A DNA stretch of 64,000 nucleotides from Eudorina sp. 2006-703-Eu-15 (taxonomy: Eukaryota > Chlorophyta > Chlorophyceae > Chlamydomonadales > Volvocaceae): contig BDSI01000014.1 of the NCBI GenBank assembly GCA_003117195.1, forward strand, positions 1,309,001-1,373,000, written 5' to 3'. Of the stretch, positions 1-10,985 are shown one piece after another. Each line of letters opens with the position of its first letter. Positions within the stretch are counted from its first letter, which is position 1. The notes under the pieces are model-generated. The model worked only from the letters and a program-made list of their open reading frames with translations, had not been told where the DNA came from and searched no databases. Position numbers and translations under genes: made by a program.

Positions 1-177
1 TGACCATGCCCCGCCTATCTCCTCCATCCCTACCAACGCATGAATACGGTGGTCCTCAGATGTCCTTCCTGTGTTCCCCTGCCCCCGCATCCCCCTCCCC
101 CCCCCGGGGTTTGCCTACCAATTTCCTATAACCCGCCCCTCCCCCCCCTCGCGCCACCCCCCCGCCGAGGAGCGCAG

Positions 178-3011
178 GGTCGCTTCCTGGTGACCCCCGA
201 GCTGGTGCCCTTCCGCCTCACGAGGGACGTCGTGGACGGCATGGGCATCAATGGCGTCGAGGTACGTCGGTGTCACAGCGCGCTGCGGACGTGCCGTCCA
301 TGTCGTACATGTCGTACATGTGTACCGCCGGCCCGTGGTCGTACGGATGTGATGTGAGGTGCAAGCGTGCACCCCCCCAACCGCAAGCCCCTCGCCCGGA
401 GTCCTGTTGGGTATGTCCTGTCACGCATCGCCCCACGGCGCGTTGGTTCCCAGAGGCAGCCGGGGAGGGGAGGGGGCCAGCGAACTGCCGCTATCAGGCC
501 TGCGACAGCGCCCAAATCCTAAGGCGCCCGTCTTTTCTTCCCCTCACCCCCCGCCCCTGTGGGCCACACTGCCGTACACTGCCGTACACACAGGGTCCTT
601 TCCGGCGGAGCTGCGAAGAGACCCTCCGGGTAGGTCGAGTGTGTGTGGGGGGGGGACGGGTGGCTGAGGGCGGGGCCGGGCCATGCATCCGGGTGGCGGG
701 TCCCAGCGCACGCCGGAAAGCAGCAGGCAGCGCGAGTTCTCATGCGGCTCGGCGCTTCATGTGCGAAGTGCCAGCCATGTGCGAACTGCTAGCCATCAGC
801 TGTGCTTTTGGATGGCGGGTTGGCGGCGCAGTTCTTGCGGGTGGTGGGGGGGGCGTGTGACGGTTCGAGGGGGGGGAGGCGCCCATGAAGCGACCGTGTC
901 TTCGCCCGATGGGTTGCCCGTCGGAAGCGGGGCGATAGCTGGGGTCCCCCACCTGACTTGTAACGCAGTCCACACCCAGGCCGCGGTGTGTCTTCCCCGG
1001 CCCCCGCCCCCCAATGGACCTTTGGTCTGGCAGCAGCGCAGTTTTAGTATATCTACCAATTTCCTATACCCTCCCCCTCCCGGCCCTCCCCTCATGGTGG
1101 GTATCAGGTGCTGCGGAGCAATTCGGAGATGCTCCTGACTGTGCTGGAGGTGGTGCTGCACGACCCACTTCACAGGTGTGCGGACCACGCGGCGGCGGAG
1201 CGGCCGGTGGGACAGGCGGGGAGGCGGTTGGGACAAGCGGGGAGGCGGTTGGGACAGGCGGGGAGGCGGTTGGGACAGGCGGGGAGGCGGTTGGGACAGG
1301 CGGGGAGGCGGTTGGGACAGGCGGGGAGGCGGTTGGGGTGATGGGGCTGGGCCCAGTGCGGGTTGGGACTCGTGGGCCCCGCGCGCCCCCACGTCCCCCA
1401 CATCCCCCACATCCCCCACATCCCCCACATCCCCCACATCCCCCCACGTCCCCCCACATCCCGTGCATTTCAACTAACTTTGCCTTACCCACCGAAGACC
1501 ACACACACACACGCTGCTCAGTTCTCTTTTACACACACACACATGGGTTTCACTGCAGGTTAATATGGTATAATGGAGGTTGGTTTGGGTTGGGCGGGTT
1601 GCATTTCTAAACACACACACACATGGGTTTCTTTTCTAAACACATGTGTAAAGGGTAGCTGGCCCCGTCAGCGTCCGACCCGGCCAGATACGTTCAAGAT
1701 ACACCCCACGCACGCGATGTCGCCCCTCCTTGCAGGTGGTCCCTCACACTGGCGAAGGCCCGCCAGAAGCAGCCCCGGGCCCGGACCGAGAAACAGCAGC
1801 AGCAGCAGCAGCAGCAGCAGGAACAGGAGCAGCCTCACGATGAGGACGGTGAGTCCTTGCCAATGCCTGTCTTGGATATTGGCCTGGGGAGCGGGAGAGG
1901 GAGGGGGAGGGGGCCGGAGCAATGTCAACCACCTGGTCAACCACCTGGTCAACTACTGCCACTCATTTGGTGACTTTTCGCGGTTTCACTGTCTTACTGA
2001 TTGACATACGGGGGAGAGGGCGGCCGGAGCTGGGGCATGTTTCCTCGCGCATGTGATTGACCGCGGCTTTTGTTTTGAACACATCTGCATCAACGGCGCA
2101 CCATTTACGTGGTATGTTTAGAAAAGAAACCTGCCCGACCGAACCCAGGTGCATATATATATATATATATAGTGATATACTTACCACATATCCTGGTCCC
2201 CACGCCCCTCTTCATGTCCGCACTCCGTCCCCACGGCCCCCTGTCAGACCCAGTGGCGCTGCTGGGCAACGCCGACGCGGCCCGTGCCGTACTGCGCGTC
2301 AAGCAGAAGCTGGAGGGGCGTCTGGACGCGGGCGGCCTGGGCCGCGCGTCTGTGACCCAGGCGGGGGCCACCGGGGCGGGTGGTGGTGGTGGTGGTGGTG
2401 CCGCGGCCGGCAAGGCCGCTGCCATGGCGGGTGCCACAGCCACGGGTGCGGTGGCGCTGGCGGCGGCGGCAGCCGCAGCCGCAGATGCCGGCGGCGCGCC
2501 CCTGAACGTGGAGGGACAGGTGGGCGGCGGGTGTCCTCACACACCCGTGAGGTGGGCCGATGAGGGCTCCAGGGTCGGGTGCGGGGTGGCCGCCGGTTTT
2601 GGCGAGAGGCTACATTAGGCAGCCAGCGGGATCCAGGCCCCCTTACGCCGATCAGTGAAGCTACCCTTAGGTTTGCACCGTATGCTTCAATGTTTGTCAG
2701 AAACGTCATGCAGTAGCCGCTGGCTGGGGGTTCAGTAAGCCGGGGCCCTTCGGTGGTACGATACCTCCCTCTTCAGGTGTGCAGTCCTAACACCGGTGAG
2801 GGCAGCTCGCCCCACGCGACACATGCACCAGCAGGGGCCTGATGGTTGTGTCCGGAATCTGCCTCCCTGACCCTCCCCGGCCGGCGGTTGACGCCCGGCC
2901 ATGTGTCGTACCGTGCCGTACCCTTGCGTGCAGGTCCGGGCTCTCCTGGCAGAGGCGCAGGATCCGAACAGGCTTTCCCGGATGTACGTCGGGTGGTCTC
3001 CGTGGATGTGA
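178..3011 (+). CDS. ATM: ATM serine/threonine kinase, C-terminal end (5'-partial)
   Basis: This is the end of a PI3K-like DNA double-strand-break signalling kinase. Six exons join in phase: 178-261, 594-629, 1108-1175, 1736-1848, 2248-2519 and 2934-3011 (TGA). They encode the kinase C-lobe ([19 protein letters not shown], then [12 protein letters not shown] and [20 protein letters not shown]), a low-complexity PIKK regulatory stretch with a run of nine Gln and later poly-Gly and poly-Ala, and a terminal FATC domain that reads [18 protein letters not shown] and ends GWSPWM. The RDIVDGMG...GVFRRCCE pattern and the FATC ending are typical of ATM rather than ATR or TOR (recalled family knowledge). 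All introns are GT-AG. The N-terminal HEAT repeats, FAT domain and most of the kinase lie left of the window. Bases 1-177 appear to be intron. Confidence 0.93.
1031..1070 (+). repeat. Dispersed element A copy
   Basis: It reads CAGCAGCGCAGTTTTAGTAT then ATCTACCAATTTCCTATACC in an ATM intron, in the same sense as the gene, ending 37 bases before the next exon. A shorter copy (CTACCAATTTCCTATA) is at 115-130 in the preceding intron, 47 bases before its exon. Confidence 0.75.
1207..1338. repeat. 22-bp minisatellite in an ATM intron
   Basis: About six head-to-tail copies of a G-rich 22-bp unit containing GGGACAGGCGGGGAGGCGGT lie in the intron after the 1108-1175 exon. One copy differs by a single A (GGACAAGCGG). 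It is noncoding, because the exon ends at 1175 and the next starts at 1736. Confidence 0.9.
1387..1460. repeat. 10-bp CCCCCACATC tandem array
   Basis: A short array of CCCCCACATC units, with CACGTC variants at both ends, lies in the same ATM intron as the 22-bp minisatellite. It is followed by CA-rich sequence. Confidence 0.85.
2153..2171. repeat. AT dinucleotide microsatellite
   Basis: A short run of alternating AT, unusual in this GC-rich background, lies in the ATM intron before the 2248-2519 exon and directly follows a copy of the AAAGAAACCYGCCCGACC element. Confidence 0.85.
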
Positions 3012-5261
3012 GAGGCGGGCGGGCTGGTGCCGTACGCGGGGCGGTACAGAGGGGACGAGACGGGTCCGGACACTCCCCCGCACCAGCAGCGCCTTCACTG
3101 AAGGGCAGTGCGGTGCCGTACAGTGCCGTGCATTGCAGTACCATGCAGTCCGTTGCGGCGCCGTGTGGCGCAGCCGCGGGTGCTGTGCAGCGCGCGAGGG
3201 GCGGTGACGCCAACCGTCGGGCATACACGCCGCGGGCAGTGGGCGGGGAGTTTCCAGTCCAGCTGCCGCCTCTGCACCGTACTTGAGAGCAGACGAAGAA
3301 TATCCGGGCCAATATGGGCTGAGATGCCAACGATTGAGATTGATGATAGGGGCCGTGTATTGAGGCAAGCGCATCTACGCGAGGCGCTGCTTGTGGGGCA
3401 CATCGGTGGGACATATCGTCGGATGGACCGTTGCTGTTTGTCGGAGCAGGTTGGAGAGAACGCGGCGCGGCGTGTCGAGATGCGCACTTGCAGGATGTGG
3501 GCTGTCGCAGGTGGTTGTCTGTCCTTCTGTCCGTCCGCGGACCCGCTCACCTATTTTTCCTTCTCCTTCACTGCGTGATGTTGCGGTGTGTGTGTGTGGG
3601 GGGGGGTGTGATGTCTGGCCCAGCGGAAGCCGCGCCAGGCCTGCAGAAGGACTTCATGAGTGCGTAGGTGTTGAGAGAGAAGAGACCCGTAGTGTGTGTG
3701 CGTATTACCCGGCAGCCCAAACGGAGGGAGCTTGCCACTGAGCGCAATCGGAGGGATCACAGGCGCATGTCGTCAAGCAATGGTGATACCAACCCGGGAC
3801 ACCCATGTTTTCCGACGTGGGATGTACGGGCCAAGATCCAGGGTCCAGGGCGGGAGCCAGCAGCGGTCAGGAGTATTCTGATTCCTTGTTACTATTCATT
3901 GTTACTGGTACATGACGTCGAATACCTGAGCAAGTCCGTCTGCAGCGCTTCATGAGTTTGTCCCCCTGGACCATTGTTTCCCAAATGGTTAGCCCTCAGC
4001 ATTGCGGTTCTGCGGACCGGCAGGGCCTTAAATCCCACGCAGACCGTTGTGTCCACCCTCTGCTTTGGCATCACCAAGTGGGAGGTCCTTGGCATGTTCC
4101 GCACGCGCAGATTCGCTGGAGATAAGCTCAACAAACGCTCCAGCAATGGCTGCGCGCTCCGACCGCGGTTCTGCGACCGCTGCCCGAACCATGGCCACAG
4201 CCTAGTCGCTGTCCTTGAGATACATCCTCAAGCCGTTGTTCCGTACTTCAGGATCCAAAGACTACAGAATTTAATGTGGCTTGCTACCCTATGTTCTCAC
4301 TTACATATCCTTATCATTATATTTTCGTGTATAGATGGGTCCCCCTTTGTCCCAGTACAGGGGGTCAGGGCGCGCCTTGGCCGAGGCGCGCCCTGACCCC
4401 CAGAAAGACGTATTTTCTCAGGGCGCGCCTGAGCCCTGATCTGTGGCCGCTGCCTTACTGGCAGAACCTGGCCATCTATCTTTACTACTCCTGCTGGCAG
4501 ATGCCGTTGCGTGCGCCAGGATGTCATGATATCAGATTTTAGGCACATCAGTGCCGCACAGGCCTCCATGCACCCAAATCGCATGAAATCCAACGGGTCA
4601 GCACCGGTGCCCGTGCACATGGAAGCGGAAGAGACGTACCCACCTCCGAATTGCAGTACTGCCATGTACGTCACGTCCCCTGTCGCGCGGCCCCGGCAAT
4701 GCTTCGGTGCGAAGCGCTTTCAGAGGAGAGGAGGAGGGGCCATCGGCTTTGAGGCGTCCCGCACCTCCCAAACAAACTGGTGCCTATGTGGCTTTGGCGC
4801 TGTCAACTCCCACACCCATGGCACTTCAACGTGCACCACATTCATTCGTAGGTTATGCGGTGCAAAACGTCCGAGCATGTTTGAGCACATGGGATGTGGT
4901 GCTGCAGCGGAGCCCCAATGGTGAGCTGCGGGCCACGGAGCCATCCGCCTCTTGTCCGGGGCACCACGCCAGCCCCTGGAACCCCAGATCCGACTGTCCC
5001 CCCTGGCCACAGTCCAGGTAATCGGCCCCCGTACCCCACCCTCTCTCCCACGGACGTCAGGATATCCCCCAGGCCGTTACGTCGGCGCCCAAACGGACCC
5101 GGACGGAAGTCCGCCGGAAGTCCTCCACATGCCTTCCCAGACCTCAGGGACGAAGGTACCGCACGATGGTGCGGTACATGGCCACACGTCATACCATCAC
5201 CAGCTGTGGTCTGTGGCCCATCTAGTCGACCCAGACCTACGCATCCCACCGTGCATCATCA
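3012..5261. other. Gap between ATM and the MYND fragment; no assigned gene
   Basis: The first part should hold the ATM 3' UTR. I see no confident gene in the rest. On the + strand, about 4707-5021 has a coding-like frame (VVLQRSPNGELRATEPSA) that ends at a plausible donor (CCAG then GTAATC). On the - strand, 4297-4674 is open and starts MTYMAVLQFGGGYVSSASMC. Neither matches a family I know, and neither joins to convincing partner exons. A strong hairpin sits at 4360-4401. Confidence 0.4.
4360..4401. repeat. Perfect 18-bp inverted repeat (hairpin)
   Basis: The left arm GGGGGTCAGGGCGCGCCT (4360-4377) is exactly complementary to the right arm (4384-4401), with a 6-base spacer TGGCCG. A partial third copy of the GCGCGCCTGA core follows at about 4422-4435. 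It could be an RNA hairpin or a remnant of a mobile-element end. No adjacent transposase was found. Confidence 0.85.
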
Positions 5262-5774
5262 CTAGCTGTGCTCCGCAGCCGACCTCTTCGCCGCGTCCGC
5301 AGCTGCAGCCGCAGCCCAGCCCTCACACTCCCTCCGGTGCGCCGACCAGTGCGCCTGCTGGCAGTCCGTACTGCAGTACCGTACGGCCTTGCACCGGCCG
5401 CACAGCTTGAGCTTCAGCCCCGCCTCGCTGTCGCCGCTGTAGTCACCGCACAGCGGGTGGTCGCACAGCCGCAGCAGCCGGGCAGCCCAGCTGCTCGCTG
5501 CCTGCTGCGGTCCCGCTGCACCACCGCCGCCGACCCCGACACCTCCCGACCCCGACCCCGAGCTCGCCGCCGCTGCGGCCCCCCCAGTCAGCTGCGCCCG
5601 CAGGTCCCCCGCCTGCAGCGGCCCCCGGGGCAACTCCAAGTGGCCAAGTGGCGACGTGCCAGCGCCGCCACCTCGCTCCGACGCCGCTCGTGTTCCTCCG
5701 CCCAGGCCCACGCCGTGAAGCGGGCAGCCGCCGGGACGGATAGACCAGCAGTGTTGGTGCTCGGGCGGCGGAAG
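5262..5774 (-). pseudogene. MYND-type zinc-finger protein, C-terminal exon with frameshift
   Basis: The C-terminal frame carries a MYND finger: CDHPLC, then CGRCKAVRYCSTDC, then QQAHWSAHRREC, giving the C-x2-C, C-x3-C and H-x3-C spacing of MYND zinc-binding domains, followed by a short Ala-rich tail and stop. MYND fingers mediate protein-protein contacts, and volvocine algae carry many such proteins. The upstream half reads well in another frame (ARFTAWAWAEEHERRRSEVA). The two frames meet at a perfect 8-bp tandem duplication (CCAAGTGG twice on the + strand, 5636-5651), which accounts for the shift. An acceptor-like TTAGCAG precedes base 5774. I found no upstream exons, so this may be a pseudogene, a recent broken allele or an assembly error. 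The MYND call is firm; gene status is not. Confidence 0.6.
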
Positions 5775-7506
5775 CTGCTAAGGCTGTCGAGCTCCGGGCC
5801 GGTTTACATGTCTTCTACTTGAGTGACGGTTGCATACATTACATGCCTGTTTGCGCGGGGTATAATCGCGCCCGCGCCAGGGGCATGAGGGGGCAAGGCC
5901 CCTCGTTACGGTGTTTCGCGCTGAAGGCCCCCAGCGTTGGTTATCCGAAGGGGGACCCGCAGCGCAACTTTGTCGTCGTTGCACGGTTCATCGTATTGGT
6001 AGTTGACTGGACATCGAAGACGGATGGCCATGGGGTCCAGGCCTGTCCAGGTAACTTGAAGGGCGAGTCGATGGCAGCACCGTACCTTCTGGATGGATGG
6101 ACTGCAGAGGGGCGCAGAGAGGGGCGCAGAGCGGGGCGCAGAGAGGGGCGCAGAGAGGGGCGCAGAGCGGCGGGGGAGGGAGGCCTCCGGATGGATGGGG
6201 CCGCCAGCGGGCGGATGGGGCTGGGGCCGCGTCGCTGGGCGCAGCGAGTTTCGTGGCGTCCAAGTGGGACTGGACGCCGGAGGGCCAGTCTCGCGACCTG
6301 GAGCATCCATCCCTGTGCGGTCGAGGGAGGGGTGCGCAGCGCGACGCGCCTCGCGGGGTGGAGGCCTCTGCGTGGCGGCCCTGCCCGTCCCGTCCCGTGG
6401 CGTTGGTCCGGAGGCACAGGGCGCGCCATCACAAGCAACGAGAAGGCCGAACCAAGGGAACAGTCGACACGCCAGTGCGTGTGCAGTTCCGTGTTGGGTT
6501 GTCCACTCCTGTCCACTGGTGGTTCTTAACCGCGGGCCGCATATGATCGCACTTCGATCCTGTGCTTCCACAGCCCTTCCGGCCATGTCGCGAGGGTCAC
6601 GGCAGGTTGGCAAAGTCATAAGACCAGATCAGGTGGCCAGCGCGGACATACTGGACGTACCAGGAAGGACACAGACTGCTGCGATCACAGAGCAAGGCCT
6701 GGTTCCAAGAATCACTGCACACGCAGCTCCTACAAGGGGCTCTTTAGGCAAAGGATCTGCGGTTGCAAGTCTCCACGAGGGCAGGCCAGGAAGGGATGGG
6801 TAGGTTAAGCTGGCACATAATGGCTGCAAAGAGGTAGACACAATGTCTCACCTGCCCATCATGGAACCGGCTGCATTGGATGTGCACCACTAACGGCCAT
6901 GCGAGGGTACCGGTCAGGTCAAGAGCACGAAGCCCTTAGAAGTCCCTTCCACAAGATGTCATCCGTGAAGCACCGACAGGGACTCGCTTATTACAAATCT
7001 ACAGACAGCCAAATGTTCGAAACAGAATGTTAGCATGGCTAACCGTCACGCCATTCGGAAGGTTTGCTTGCCTTCCAATAATCATAATTAACAGAAGCGC
7101 ATCAATGAATAATGTGAGACCAAAGGTAACCAGCTTTGAAGGGTGAACGTGACGGTTGCGACAATTGGGCCGTGTACAGCGTCTTTGCGTAATCGCCTGT
7201 GCATTTCAGACGCTTTCTTGCCATGGAGTGGGCCGCACGCCGCAGGCCGTTGAGCGATAGGAACTCATGGGTACGACATCAACGAAAAGCTGTACAGCCG
7301 AACCGTATCAAGGGAACTGCATGCATGCTTGTCACTTATGCGCGACGTGTTTCTTGCAGCAGGACTGACTTTGTTGTAATGATATGCCAAACTATGTCAT
7401 AAACGCCATACAAGTTATAATTTCTTAGTTTGAGCATATATTCCAACGTATCTTCGTATTACCATTGTTTTATTATGCCGCGCTTTTTGCCGCAAAGTCG
7501 GCGAAC
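5775..7506. other. Gap left of the glycoprotein gene; no assigned gene
   Basis: No gene was recognised. Positions 6097-6175 hold a short-period G-rich tandem array (GAGGGGCGCAGA-type units of about 12 bp) that creates spurious Arg/Gly- or Pro/Ser-rich frames on both strands. From about 6900 the sequence becomes distinctly more AT-rich up to the ATG at 7507, consistent with the promoter and 5' UTR of the downstream gene. Confidence 0.5.
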
Positions 7507-10500
7507 ATGCTTACCTGGCAACGACATCTGTGGGGTTTTTTACTGTTAGCGGTGTCGGTCAAGGTGTCAGCTCAAAATTGTGTTCCGCAAGGAGTGTGCT
7601 CGGGCATTGATCTGGTCGTGGCGCTTCAGAACGACAGCGCGCCTGCCGCGCAGCTGTGGGACCACGTCCGACTGGTGCCAAGCGATTGGCCCGAGACCGC
7701 AATTGAGCTCAGAAGAAATTTCACTTTGAGTGGGAGTGGCGCGGCAAGCGTGCTGATAGGTAGGGCGCAGTACATGTTGATTCCGTAGATACGGGGTCCG
7801 CGAACTTACCTGCCAGGCTGACTTCTGCGCCAATCTAAGCTTTGTTGCTGCGGGCGGCCTCCAGCCAAAGGTCTTCCTTGGGCTGATCGCGCCGTTCGGG
7901 GCGGCTGAGCCATGCGCGTCCCATGCAACCTCACACTTCACAAGCGCGGTCGTCTCCCCCGGGGCTGCCCCTTGCAGCTTAAAAAAATCGTTTTCCCTAC
8001 ACCCATTCATGGATGGCGGCGCTGCGTCCCGCCGTGCCGCATCCCGCCCTACTGCAGACTTCTCTGCCCTGTCCTCCCGGCTCACGCTGGCGCCAGGGGT
8101 CGTCCTGAGGCTGCAGGACCTCGAGTACCGGTAGGGGGTTCGGTAGTTCGGTGCGGGTGGGCTGTACCGGTATCAGGGCAAAGACGGTGATGCCAGGCGA
8201 AACGGAACGACTGGTGCGGCACTTGGTCAGCCGCAGCGCCCACCGCCCTGTGAACGCCTGCGACGTCCCTGCTCGCGCTGCCGCTGGTGGTCCTTGGGTT
8301 TCAAAAGCAGCGCTTGCCCACCGCTTGCCTTCAGTTACGATTTACGTTTTCTGGGGATACGTAGGTGCGCGCCGTGGGCCAACTAGTGGGTCCGTCCCCG
8401 GGGGTGCCTTCGGGGGCTCCGAGGATTCCGCCGCGCGCTGCCGTGAAGTCCAGCTTCCCTGGCGCGCGAGAACGGTGCATAAGACCCACTTGATGCATAA
8501 GACCCACCATCGGGCCGTCGCAGGAACGCCGGGAGCGATCTGCTGTTCGGACTTGACTTCCTGACGGCGTCGCCGGGCGCGCGAGTGGAGCTGCGGAACG
8601 TGGCGGTGTTCTCGTACGTGTGCCTGCCGTTTGAGGTACGGCAGTGTACGAGTTCCGTATTTCCGCACAGCACGACCGCCTGGGGGCTCCACCCTGCGGG
8701 GGCTCGGCTGGCGCGCACACGTACGACACACGTGCGGTTGCGTAGATGCACCCCCCTCAATGTCATGATTGAGTGGTAGTGTGGTATGCTCTTCCAGTCA
8801 CGCCGTCCGTCCCTTTCTCATGGCCTCCTTCCTGTTCTTTCTCTGCCTGCACCACCGCTCATCAGAGGCCCCTCGCGGGCCCACTACTCCGTGTCCCTTC
8901 CCCCGCGCCCTCAATACGGTCTGTTACTGCTACCCTGCGATGAACTATCCGGCCTGGGTGGACAGTTCCTGATTCCCCTCATCCGCGGTTACCACCCGCC
9001 AGCCACGTCGCCCGCATCGATGCTCGACGCGCAGCAGCGCATCTCGACGGGCGGGACGTGGTGCCGTACAACGGCAGTGGTGGCTCAATGCTACGACAAC
9101 ACCATCTCGCTCGTCCGTGCCGTACTACCGCGGCGTCGCGCTGGCTCTGCGGGCGCCGCGGCGTCGAGTGATTATGATGATGACAGCAGCAGCTACACCT
9201 TGGTGTCGTACAACAGCACACTGGTACGGCGTACATGTGGGGCGCCGTTGGCTGAGTACACGAAAGCCATGGGTGCGTTTGCTAACGGGCAACTACCTTT
9301 GGGCTGACCCGACCCAATCCTTACCCCCGACCCGACCCGACCTTACCCGACCTGTGGGGAATAGTGGCGGAGAGTCACTCTTAGAGCGCGTGCAGGCCTA
9401 GGGAGAGGATGTACGAGCAGCGGGCTTGGCTTGGCGAGAGCGAACGGAGAACCCAACCGCGCAATCGCCAAGGTCATGGCCCCAAGGACGTGGCGCCTTC
9501 GCTGACCGTTGGTGGTGGTGGTGGTTGTCGTGGTTGTGGTGGTCCCCGCAGGTCTGTCAGGAGCAAACGACGCGCACCTGCGGCGTGGCTGAGGGCTACT
9601 CATCCTGCCTGACTAGCCGACGGGCTCAGCTGGAAGCGGCGGACAGCACCTGGGCAGCGCTGGCGGCCGCGGAAACGGCGGGGACGACGGCGGGCGCGGC
9701 ACTGAAAGGCGCTGACACGGACGGGGACGGGGACGGCGACGGGGATGCGGACGACGGTTACGATGCGGACGGCGGCGGCGGCCTGTCGGCTGGGGAGCTG
9801 GCGGGAGTTGTCATCGGCTGTAAGTACGGTATGGTATCGACTGCGGGGCGAAAAGGGGCGTGGCTGGGGAGGTGGCCACCGCTCGTCGTACAGCAACGGA
9901 AAGGCCGCTTGCCCCAAATGTCGAAGGTTGACTCCGCAAAGGGCGCATCGCCCTGCCGAATGAAGCCTGGCTCATCTCCTGCCGTTCCTCTCCTGTGCCA
10001 TTGTGCCGCAGCTGTGCTGGGCGGCCTGGTGGTCCTGGTGCTGCTGACCTTGGCCGCCGCCCGGGGTCGGGCCCTGTTGCGCCTCTGCGGACAGCCGCCA
10101 AAGCCGCAGCACCAGGCGCAGCACCAGGCGCAGCAACAGCAAGATCAGCGGCAGGCGCCACAGCAGAGGGGGAGCAAAGCGCCACAGCAGCCACGGGCCT
10201 CAGGGCGGCAGCTGCCGCCGCCGCCGCCGCTGCTGCAGCCGCAGCCGCAGCAGCAGGAGCGGCAGCGGCGGCGTTTGCAGGGTCTGCAGGATCAGTTGGG
10301 GCAGCTGCCGGAAGGCGCGGAGCCATCTGGGCAGCTGCGGTTGCCGCATCCGGAGAGCGCGCTGATGACCGACCAAGGGCTGTCGGACATCCCCAGCGAT
10401 GGCGCCTGGGCGGAGCAGATGTGGGGGCGGTGGCTGGGGGCCGCCGCCCGCGGGGGCCTTCCCCGGGACGAGGAGGAGGAGGAGGAGGAGGAGCAAACGG

Positions 10501-10953
10501 ATGCGGGATGTGGGATGCGGACAGACGAGGTCGGCGGTGGCGGCGGCGGCGGAGGAGGAGGAGGAGGAAGCGGCAGCGTCGGAGGCGGCGGCGGAGGGAG
10601 TGATGTTCGCGTTGGGTGCAATGGCAGCGGCATGTGGCAGCCAGCGGCGGTGCCCGCAGCTGCCACCGCCTTACGCGCGACGGTCAGTTCTGCGTGGGGG
10701 CCAGTGGGCGAATGTGGGTTGGGGTGCGGATGTGGGTGGGTGTGGGCAGGGGGCGAATGTGGGCAGGGGGCGAATGTGTGTGTGAGTGCGGGTGCGGGTG
10801 TATTCAGGGACTGTGTCCAGACATGCCGCCATCCGCTCGAAACCTTTCCGCGTTTTCACTCCCTTCCCCCGCCGTCGAACTCGTCCCTCCCGCAGCCTGC
10901 CAACGCAGCAGGACCCCCGCCCTATGCAGCTGCAGCAGCAACAGCAGCAGCAA

Positions 10954-10985
<32 letters not shown>

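Noticed and set aside
5906..6619. Long - strand open frames rich in Pro/Ser/Arg
   Set aside because: They arise from the short tandem array at 6097-6175 and GC-rich flanks; no domain, and they do not join to the MYND exon.
7760..7789. Obvious donor GTAGGG at 7760 with acceptor CGTAG at 7788 for glycoprotein intron 1
   Set aside because: That join shifts frame and hits a stop within about 17 codons. The 7749/7817 join keeps frame, although its donor is weaker.
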